DNA of 64,000 nucleotides from Symbiodinium kawagutii (lineage: Eukaryota > Sar > Dinophyceae > Suessiales > Symbiodiniaceae): assembly GCA_009767595.1 (NCBI GenBank), contig VSDK01012156.1:160075-224074 (forward strand), in the 5' to 3' direction. The notes under the pieces were generated by a model. The model was not told the DNA's origin and searched no databases. It saw only the letters and a list, made by a program, of their open reading frames with translations. The position numbers were made by a program, and so were the translations under genes. Positions 56,621-64,000 of this stretch are shown here, one piece after another; position 1 is the stretch's first letter, and each line of letters opens with the position of its first letter.

Positions 56621-56709
56621 CAGCTGGCACCACCCCGGCCCGCAAGCCCCCCCCCCCCCGGNNNNNNNNNNNNNNNNNNNNNNNNNNNNNNNNNNNNNNN
56701 TCGGGCGAG
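56621..56709 (+). CDS. Possible exon interrupted by an assembly gap
   Basis: After CCACCCTTAG the GC-rich CAG CTG GCA CCA CCC CGG leads into 13 C, then 39 N (56662-56700), then TCGGGCGAG before a strong GTGAGC donor. It could encode a Pro-rich segment (QLAPPRPASPPPP). The gap prevents a frame check. Confidence 0.3.
56662..56700. other. Assembly gap (39 N)
   Basis: Run of N directly after a poly-C run. Confidence 0.95.
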
Positions 56710-57069
56710 GTGAGCGGTTCAGGGTGGAGCTGGTGAGCCAGTTCAAGCTGCTAGTTGCAAGCATCAAGAGATGTTTGATTGTTTTTGATAAATTGTAATA
56801 GAACTATGAGTTCAATTAGCTAATTGGGCCATCATAGTGATATATAATGGTAGGTAGTAGAGACATGATTGGTTGGGCCATACAAATGGTTAGCTAGTTG
56901 GGCCATGATAGTGATATATATATATATATTGAACAACAAATAACAGGAGTGGGGAACCACCTCATGTAGGCAACAGCAACCAGTAATGAGAAGAGTAGTG
57001 TGTAAATAGCACAACAGCGGTAGGGGTCAACAACTTTTAAGCAACTGCTATAGCCATCACACCTGACAG

Positions 57070-57118
57070 TTTGGGGATCGTGGGTCTACCCTCACTGTGA
57101 TGGTCCTGAAGATCTTCG
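57070..57118 (+). CDS. Unassigned exon candidate (short)
   Basis: Between CACCTGACAG and CTTCG|GTACGC. Reads WGSWVYPHCDGPEDL plus split codons (phase 1 in, 2 out). Good codon bias but short. Could be from the gene before the mannosidase. Confidence 0.3.
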
Positions 57119-57411
57119 GTACGCACCACGGTTCCGGTTTGTGTTTATTAGTTTGTGTCACAGGTGCAAGCTTGATCATGAATAAACAAAGACAATGCAC
57201 AAACACACACACACACACGTATATATCAACGTATATGCATATATGAATATGAATAAATATGTGCTTTGAGAAGAAACACCTACCAAAGATACAATATCGT
57301 GAGTACAATCAGAGATTTGCTGGGCGCATTTGGGGATGAGGTGGCTTGGTTGTCTCAAGTGGTGTGATTTCATTCCCTTTCAAGTTGATCTTTGGAGTCT
57401 TAGCACCAAAG

Positions 57412-57501
57412 ACCTATGACGCAGCGCGTCAGTGTCAACGGGAATCTCCTGAATGTGTCCATGGTGATTTGAAACATGACTTTGGGATCCGGGATCACTG
57501 T
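57412..57501 (+). CDS. Unassigned exon candidate (Cys-containing)
   Basis: Between GCACCAAAG and CACTGT|GTAATT. Reads TYDAARQCQRESPECVHGDL then KHDFGIRDHC, phase 0/0. It would join the first recognised mannosidase exon in frame, so it may be an upstream exon of that gene or part of its predecessor. Confidence 0.3.
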
Positions 57502-58233
57502 GTAATTGGACACAATTGTCAAAGTGGATTAGTTAATAGTTGATAGTTAATTAATCGTTAATAGTGGACAACTACCAATATGTGAATAGTGGATGATCAT
57601 GGCTAACGAGGGTTATGGTTCTTTTTCTGTTACTGGATTCCAGTTGGATGGAAATGTTTGTTTCCATGTCTTTCCAGCGTTGCATCATCAGGACCGCACA
57701 ATTAAGCTCTCACCAAAGCTGCTAGCAAGCTACCAGCATGACAAAATAGCACTGGAATAGTTTATTTTGGTTCATGTTCCTTATTTTGGTCTTGTTTTTG
57801 TTGTTTACGAATAAATCCTTCATAAGGGTTTAAACAGCTCTTAATAAAATCGGCACAGGGTTTACCCAATAGGGGTATACTATACTTATATCTAGTGGGC
57901 AATCCTATGATGTAACTTGGCGGGGGAAGTCTCCTCAATTGCGGTTGTGGTCACCGGTATCTTGCTGTGGTCGATGACCCTATGCAGTTGGAAGTGATGG
58001 GAGTGAGTGGTCTGATGCTTGACTGACATTGGATGCTTAGCAAAGCTTGTACAATGCAAGTAGGTGTTTTACAAATATAGCTCTTTCTCCTGGGCAAGAC
58101 AAATGTTTCAGGATGCTTGCGGAAAGGGGACGAAAATCAAAAGCATCGGATCACTCAAGAAGCTTGGGGTCATGACCACTCGAATTCACCCTCGGTCGGC
58201 AACCCTTTCCGGGGGATACTCTACATGACTTAG

Positions 58234-58382
58234 CGCTATGGACTTTTTGAGCTGTCACGGTCTTGTGATCCCACTTTGGAAGCACATCCAATTGAGGTTC
58301 ACATCGTTTGTCACACGCATGATGACGTGGGTTGGCTGAAGACTGTGGACGAGTACTACGCCGGGCTAAACAATTCCATTCA
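58234..58382 (+). CDS. Alpha-mannosidase exon a: zinc-site motif
   Basis: After GACTTAG. Reads [40 protein letters not shown] and YYAGLNNSI, ending CA before GTCGCT (phase 2). HTHDDVGW is the diagnostic GH38 N-terminal motif; its His and Asp bind zinc. The exon start is uncertain, since the first 15 residues are not conserved. Confidence 0.93.
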
Positions 58383-58397
58383 GTCGCTCGACAGATG

Positions 58398-59125
58398 ATT
58401 TCCGGAAACCACCGTAGCACTTGAGAGTGAAAACCACTTGTTGTTGGCAGCTATTGCGGTAGTTGTGGTGATGGCAGGGTGTTTGTTGATGCTGGTTGTT
58501 GATTGTCGGTTGCTGTTTGCCGTTGCTAGTTGTTATTGCTGTAGTTGTCGTAGTTGTTCATTAACCAATTCACCATCATTCACCCTACCCACCAACCTAT
58601 CCATCACGTTCAACCACTATGATTAAGCAGTGCCAGTGTTGTTGTTGTTCGTTGTTGTTGGTTGGCGGTGCGCAGGTCTCATCAGTTATGGGTGGTACAG
58701 TATTGATCCCTTTGAACCATTCAATTTTTTTGAGTGAACGTGGCAGAAATCCACCTCGAGACTGTTGGTCAATCAATCCACCTAATGGGAGATTCAGCTG
58801 GTAATAAGACCATAAATCATTTAAGCATGAATAAACCATGGTTAAACCATGAATAAGCCATTATAAACCACCAATACTGCAACGACCATCAACAGTTAAT
58901 GAACGGTTACCAACCATTATGAACAACCGAGTATTGACATTGACCATTCTCGACTCTAATCAACGAGTATGAATCATTACAAGCAGGTTAACCATCAAGC
59001 AACCATGAATGAATCATCCATGAACCATCCCTGAACCATCCATGAACAATCCATGACCCATGGCCTCTAACCATCAACCCTGGTCCCAACAAGGTCCACC
59101 TTGGGCCGTCGCCACCGGTGCTGAG
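58398..59125 (+). other. Alpha-mannosidase intron a
   Basis: TTGTTG-rich tract around 58440-58560 and 58637-58665, then ATGAACCATCC repeats 58840-59080. No exon. Confidence 0.5.
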
Positions 59126-59210
59126 GCACGCCTACGTCCACATGATCTTGGACACCGTGGTACGCGCGCTGGTGGCGGATCCCAGTCGTACCTTCACCTA
59201 CGTGGAGCAG
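59126..59210 (+). CDS. Alpha-mannosidase exon b
   Basis: After GGTGCTGAG|G. Completes Gln (NNSIQ), then [20 protein letters not shown] and RTFTYVEQ. The family has YVE-x-AFF at this place, so the intron must start at CAG|GAGATC: a GA donor, phase 0. The frame continues open past it but without family similarity. Confidence 0.93.
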
Positions 59211-59329
59211 GAGATCTGGCCCCCGGTGCTGTGGCGCTGTGGAGCTGTTGAGCGCCATGGGGGAGCACCAGCTGCGTCGTGGCGCTCAACACCGTCAATC
59301 ATGGCGGAGCTCAGCGATTGGTTGATTGA

Positions 59330-59420
59330 TGGTTGATTGATGGTTAGTTGATGGTTGATTGATGGTTGATTGATGGTTGATTGGTGATCAATAAGCTTAG
59401 AATGGTTGATTGATTGATGG
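59330..59420. repeat. TTGATTGATGGT tandem repeat
   Basis: About eight imperfect copies of GGTTGATTGAT, directly in mannosidase intron b. Confidence 0.85.
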
Positions 59421-59551
59421 TTGATGATGCCAGCAATGGGGCATAAGTCCTGGGCGATGATGACCAACCACAATAGAGTTAACAATATGGATCAATGACC
59501 AACACTATGGTTGATTGATGGTCAATTAAGAATATGGGATAATGACCAACA

Positions 59552-59665
59552 AAATGGTGGTTTCTCAAAAATAGGGAACCCAAAAAATGGCAGGTTTATA
59601 TCCATAAATGGTTAATATAAAGGATGATTATTTGGGGGTCCCCTATTTTGAGAAACCACCATATG
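59552..59665. repeat. Palindromic element, family 1 (near-consensus)
   Basis: TGGTGGTTTCTCAAAAATAG, GGAACCCAAAAAATGGCAGG, GGGGGTCCCCTATTTTGAGA AACCACCATA. In mannosidase intron b. Confidence 0.85.
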
Positions 59666-60084
59666 GTTGATGATCCATATGTTGGTTATTGTCCCATATT
59701 GAGAATATGTTGGTTATGTTGGTTAGCACCATATATTGATGGTCATACAAGAATATGGTTCATTTCTATAAATGGTTAATGATGCTGATCCCAGCTGCCG
59801 ATCAACCACCATCCGTTTGTGAAAAATCGCTGCAGTGGGGAATCAACTTCTGGATCTACCTGCTGAATGGTTCGGCCATGGTGAATCTTTGTTGGAAACC
59901 TTTCTGATACCACAGTGATGGTCGATTCGTAGTAAGCATTACAATATGGAGATCCGCATTCTACTCATGGTCATGGATAGATGATCACATTGAATATCTG
60001 GATAGATGATCACCAATGATAGATGATCTACTGATGGCCATGGTCGGCCGCGGATGAACGAACTCGAAACGGGCGTGGCCGGAG

Positions 60085-60161
60085 GCCTTCTTCGTTCGGT
60101 GGTGGCGGCAGCAAGACGCGAAGACCAAAGGGGTGGTGAAGGAGTTGGTCAAGGAGGGAAG
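60085..60161 (+). CDS. Alpha-mannosidase exon c
   Basis: After TGGCCGGAG|G. Reads AFFVRWWRQQDAKTKGVVKE then LVKEG, ending AG before GCCACA: a GC donor in phase 2. The join gives [12 protein letters not shown], matching the family exactly. FFxRWW is a conserved GH38 segment. Confidence 0.94.
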
Positions 60162-61037
60162 GCCACAGGGCAGCCGCTGTGGCCAGGGAAGGGACCCCGA
60201 GCTTCCGAGCCGGTGCCGCTGATGCGCCGGCGAAACGAGTTGAAGGATCAGCCAGGGGAAACGCCCCAACATCTGCTGGTGAAGTGATGATTGGTTCAGG
60301 GGTGGAGGATCTGTAGATGGTTGATTGATGATTCGTTGACCCGGTTAATGATGCTTCATGATTGCGAATCATCAGGAATGTCAACTCATCAGTGGATAGC
60401 CATTGATGATGAACCATCAGTTTTGGTGAAATACTGATTGTCAATAATGTTAAGCATTCAACACTGATGTATGAACCATCGATTATTGGCAATTGATGCG
60501 AATGAACCATTTAACCCTTGCTTAATCTACCCGTTCAACGGTGTAACCCAGGTTGGTGACCCATTTCACATGACCATTGGTTCGCTAGCCCATTAAACCC
60601 TGGTTCTTAGTGTAGTAGATAGTTGAAATATGCCTTAAAGTGGTTGGTTACTAGTTATTATCCCCTACTAGTCATCATGATCCTTAAAGAACCATTGAGC
60701 ACTATCAGCACTATCAACCATCAATCACTAAGTATGCTACTATCCCACCACCATGGAGTCCAGCTATTCACTCCTTGGAAAGCCATCGAGAAACCACCAT
60801 ATAGTCGGTATATCCGATATCCCTTATCATTGTTCGTTGCAATCCCGAATTATTAACCACTAACCAGCTAGTAGCCATCATGAATCACCATTCTTGTTGG
60901 TCATTTACCCTATTATAAACCTACTATTAACCATTAACCAGCTATAAAACTGGTTGGTCATTACCCCTGTTATTAACCTATTACTCAACAGCTAAACCTG
61001 CTAGATCCAACCGGGAGTTCGTTTCAGCACGGTGCAG
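60162..61037 (+). other. Alpha-mannosidase intron c
   Basis: Starts GC. Filled with AACCATCA-type sequence. No exon or clear palindromic element. Confidence 0.5.
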
Positions 61038-61095
61038 GTTGGAGTTCAGCAACGGTGGCTGGTGCATGCACGACGAGGCAACACCTCACTACTTG
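61038..61095 (+). CDS. Alpha-mannosidase exon d
   Basis: After CGGTGCAG|G. Completes Arg, then [19 protein letters not shown] before GTGCCT (phase 0). LEFxNGGWxMxDEA is a hallmark of GH38. Cys replaces the usual Val at one position. Confidence 0.94.
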
Positions 61096-61239
61096 GTGCC
61101 TGGACGGCCACGAAACACGGGGGGACGCGCTGGGCGGCGACATGGTGGGATCATGGCTATGGTGGGATCGTTGAGGATTGGATAGGTGCCCACCATGGTT
61201 AAGAATGGATGATTAATGGTGAACCAAGCTATAATGGTT

Positions 61240-61502
61240 AACAGTAGGGGATGATAGCTTACAGTTATGGGCTATACTATGATTCTCCAATCATTCATAG
61301 TTTACCAATAGCTGGTTAATGGTTCATACTAAGGGATGATAACTAACAATCATAGAGGGTATATACCAACTATATATGGCTATGGGTCAATATTAAACAG
61401 ACAACCAATTTCATGGGGGATCATGACCAACAATAGTAAGGGAAACAATGGTTAATGATAGGGGAACAAGGGGGACTGAGGGTTTTGACCCACTGCCAGA
61501 TA
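61240..61502 (+). repeat. Family 2 elements (one partial, one full)
   Basis: GGGGATGATAGCTTACAGTT...TACCAACTATATATGGCTAT, then a full copy 61376-61502 with GGCTATGGGTCAATATTAAA, GGGGGATCATGACCAACAAT and GGTTTTGACCCACTGCCAGA. In mannosidase intron d. Confidence 0.75.
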
Positions 61503-61927
61503 GCTGCTATCTAGGATCACCAAAGACAAGAGGTGGATAGTTATCTAGTTAGATAGCTGCTATTAGATAGGCTATCATGGATAGTTATCACCAATACACT
61601 TGGATAGTGGTTTGAGTTAGAGGGTTGGAAGGAGTCAGTTACCAAACTGTACTCGCTGGGTGGTAAGATTGAGTTATGAACGGCTATCAGTGGTTTAGAT
61701 TAACTGTTGATGAATTACCAATCGAAATATCAGGGCTTTCCACGGCTTGGTCAACCATCATCTAGTTGGTAATTTAAACATTTCCCAATTTTGTCCGTAA
61801 GCATTCCTTTACCGCAATGTGAATCATTATCAAGCCTGAACAAGGCAGTTTGCCAATGTGAGGAATATTTGCTGGGGTGCTGAGAAGATGACCCCCCGTG
61901 CTTTGTTTGGATGTTTCTTGATTCGTA

Positions 61928-61990
61928 CTAAATAAATAAATAAATAAATAAATATATATATATATATACATACATATATATATATTGTAT
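61928..61990. repeat. (AAAT)n and (AT)n microsatellite
   Basis: AAATAAATAAATAAATAAAT followed by ATATATATAT and ACATACATAT variants. Mannosidase intron d. Confidence 0.9.
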
Positions 61991-62251
61991 ACGCGCATGC
62001 ATTCAACAAGCATTGAGATGTGAGCAGCATCAACCCCTGAATCTATTAGGAAGTGAAGGCTCAGTGTGAAGATGCCTTGATCTAAAACAAAGAATCAATC
62101 TCGGACTGAAGAGAAGATGACAAAGATGCATCGAGCCTGCAAGGGCGTGTATGCCGACTCCAGGAAAGAGCTGTCTGGCATGGTCACTGCTAGTGGGCAT
62201 GTTCTTGCTAGCTCGTGAAGCTTTGTGAAACAAAGTGTTTCAAATGCAACA

Positions 62252-62340
62252 GGACCTGTTGCCCATTGGATGAGGCGTGGTCTTTGATGTCTGCTGACAT
62301 TCAAGCACTTGATTTGAGGGCTCGATTCCCTCCAGGTCCG
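62252..62340 (+). tRNA. tRNA-like sequence (possibly degenerate) in an intron
   Basis: GGACCTG at 62252 pairs perfectly with CAGGTCC at 62333-62339 as a 7-bp acceptor stem. A 5-bp T stem GAGGG/CCCTC encloses CTCGATT (B box GGCTCGATTCC, one change from consensus). GCC/GGC with GG in the loop fits a D arm. TTTT follows at 62342. The length of 89 nt suits a Ser/Leu-type tRNA with a long variable arm. However, no proper anticodon stem-loop forms: that part folds into a 10-bp hairpin with a 4-nt loop. A tRNA pseudogene or tRNA-derived element is as likely as a working tRNA. Confidence 0.4.
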
Positions 62341-62633
62341 CTTTTCTAATTCGCTTCACATCTAACGCTGTTATGGACATTTTGATTGACTGTGAGGTAG
62401 GAAGCTGCTTCAAGACTTTCTTTATTCACAGTACGTTGTATACACATGTTTGTCGATGACCGCATACATGTTAGATCTTTTAATCGCCATCGTTCAACAA
62501 CTATTTGCAGCCCGTGTATATTTGTTTCAATATCAATGTATATTTTTTACAACTAGATACATAATATATGGTCGATACTTACATCAATAGCTTTCTTAGT
62601 CAATTCAGCGAAACTTCTTCTAGCGGGACCCAG

Positions 62634-62698
62634 GACATGATCGATCAGACCACCCTGGGGCACAAGTTCTTGATGGACGAGTTCGGGGTTGCGCCCAG
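62634..62698 (+). CDS. Alpha-mannosidase exon e
   Basis: After GGGACCCAG|G. Reads [20 protein letters not shown] then P, ending AG before GTGCGA (phase 2, Arg completed by the next exon). Corresponds to the [12 protein letters not shown] segment of GH38. Confidence 0.94.
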
Positions 62699-63900
62699 GT
62701 GCGATGTACAACTCCTGATCCCTTCCTGGCCCTGTGGTTGGAAAAAAGGGTTGATCCATGTTTATACAGGTTGGGTAGGCCAAATGTTAGGTTGCTAAGG
62801 TTGGTGAAGGCGGGTTAAGGTTGGTTAGGTTTAGGCAATGTTGTTGAAACATGGTTGATCAGCTGGCTCATGTTGACTAATTGGTTTCGTGGTGGGTTGG
62901 TCTGATGGCATGCTGTTGTTTTTCCTATATATATATAGCGATACCACACTAGTTATCTCCTTAAAGTAGTCAGCAATAGCTGTTACTTGTTAACAGTCAT
63001 TCACCCCAGTCATCATCATTGCCATCTAGATCTCCGACCTTCAACCCACCATGGCCCAACTATGAAGTGCTGATTAAGGGCCACTATCATCAGATTGTCG
63101 GCACTAATTCGAATCACCATCCTCATCCTATCTCATCCTCATCATGTGCTTATTGTTGTCATTGTTGTCGGTTTTGCCTCTAGTATTTGTTCCGACAACA
63201 TTGTCATCACCATACCAGTTTTCCCCCACTGGAAACTAGTTATTGTCCATTCTCACACCTGTGATAGGTGATTAAAAGCAATAACCGCCCACGTCCATCT
63301 CCCAATTGGAGGTTACTGTATGCCGATCAAAGAGTTGTTTGTTCCCAGTTTGAACTAACAACATCAATCAACTCTACTATAATCCCTATGATAGCGTAGT
63401 TTTTTCCAGCAATAAGAACCCCTTGTATACTGTCTCCTTTACTGTATTACTGTGGGTCAAGGAGCCTGGTTCCACTGGCCGTTCACATCCCCTGCTTGAT
63501 CAATCTAGTGTTGGGATGTTCATCCAAGTTCGGGGACGAAGCTATCCCTCAGCTATACCATGCAGTAGCTCAGATAGAAGAGAACATGGGTATTATAACC
63601 TGCCATCAATAGTCACCATCCCAAGAGGTGCTAACCAGCTCACGCTTGACTGTTCCTTCAAGATGGCATGAAAACAATTTACTGAAGCTTGTTGATCAGG
63701 GATTCATCGATCAACCACGCTAATCAGATACTGTTGATACTTGTTGATGATGGACCATCCCAAACCAGCCCCATGGATTCTGCATTAAGTAGCCATTCGT
63801 GAATCATAGCGCAATCATCAATCAGCCATTCAACCATAGTAATCTCAGTCATCTCCTGTTATATCTACCATACCAGGTAGTTACCCTACTTGAAAACCAG
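62699..63900 (+). other. Alpha-mannosidase intron e
   Basis: GGTTGGTTAGG repeats near 62770-62840, a short (AT)n at 62926, then AACCATC-type sequence. No exon. Confidence 0.5.
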
Positions 63901-63959
63901 GACCGGATGGCAGCTGGACCCCTTCGGACATTCCGCCACGCAAGCGTCCTTGCTGTCAG
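63901..63959 (+). CDS. Alpha-mannosidase exon f: nucleophile motif
   Basis: After TTGAAAACCAG|G. Completes Arg, then [20 protein letters not shown] and E. WQxDPFGHS contains the catalytic Asp nucleophile of GH38. The exon end is uncertain: family spacing (SAEVGFD) suggests GAGGT|GCAGGG or close by, and the following exon is outside the window. Confidence 0.92.
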
Positions 63960-64000
63960 CAGAGGTGCAGGGTTGGCTGGTGGAAAGCCGGGGGGGAGTC
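63960..64000 (+). other. Start of the next mannosidase intron (probable)
   Basis: The open frame continues as QGWLVESRGG to the window edge without family similarity, so it is probably intronic. Confidence 0.5.

Larger units (their letters stand above)
58234..64000 (+). other. GH38 alpha-mannosidase locus, N-terminal part
   Basis: Six exons encode the start of the GH38 catalytic domain in family order: [16 protein letters not shown] (zinc-binding His/Asp), [69 protein letters not shown] (Asp nucleophile). The sequence is closest to the lysosomal (acidic) type, which removes alpha-mannose from N-glycans in the lysosome/vacuole. The signal peptide exon was not found. The catalytic domain and C-terminus continue past the window. 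Confidence 0.92.

Noticed and set aside
58151..58420. 89-codon minus-strand open frame
   Set aside because: It is the shadow of the plus-strand [10 protein letters not shown] exon of the mannosidase.
1..64000. Prokaryotic operon, phage or defence-system content
   Set aside because: No compact gene arrays or ribosome binding sites; the recognised genes are split by eukaryotic introns.

Overview
This is eukaryotic nuclear DNA. Dinoflagellate is the best fit, but that is inferred from gene architecture and not from a marker gene. Coding sequence occurs as short GC3-rich exons (about 40-250 bp) in long, AT-rich, repeat-packed introns. All supported exons lie on the + strand. Introns end in AG, usually followed by G. 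Their donors are a mixture of GT, GC and GA. Such donors, unidirectional genes and AG|G acceptors are known from dinoflagellates.

Layout. (1) 1-1.45 kb: GC-rich tandem repeat with long-unit periodicity. (2) about 1.8-10.7 kb: exons of an unrecognised gene (gene 1), with coiled-coil-like, Pro-rich and Cys-containing segments. (3) about 10.9-14.65 kb: gene 2, beginning with a signal-peptide ATG and ending in a Cys-rich exon; unrecognised. (4) 15.4-45.2 kb: an ammonium transporter (Amt/Mep/Rh family). I could assemble 16 exons into one stop-free reading frame of 634 codons (1,905 nt of exon in 29.8 kb). The N-terminal three exons are less certain than the rest. (5) about 47-57.5 kb: unassigned exon candidates whose frames I could not join. 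(6) 58.2 kb to the right edge: the N-terminal part of a glycoside hydrolase family 38 alpha-mannosidase of the lysosomal/acidic type. Six exons are visible and the gene runs out of the window.

Between exons the DNA is dominated by degenerate AACCAT/ATGGTT-rich sequence, microsatellites and three families of short palindromic elements. Family 1 has arms like GGTTTCTCAAAATAGGGG, about 18 copies. Family 2 has arms like TATGGCTATGGGTCAA. Family 3 has arms like AATGTCTACCCAGGATGAA. There are three assembly gaps (runs of N), and at least one lies inside a trinucleotide microsatellite.

The two recognisable genes are housekeeping membrane/lysosomal functions: ammonium uptake and glycan breakdown. 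I see no operon, CRISPR, phage or prokaryotic defence system. The notable features are the splice-site usage, the palindromic element families, and repeat structures placed at splice sites. Exact exon ends were set by codon phase and family conservation only, with no transcript evidence.
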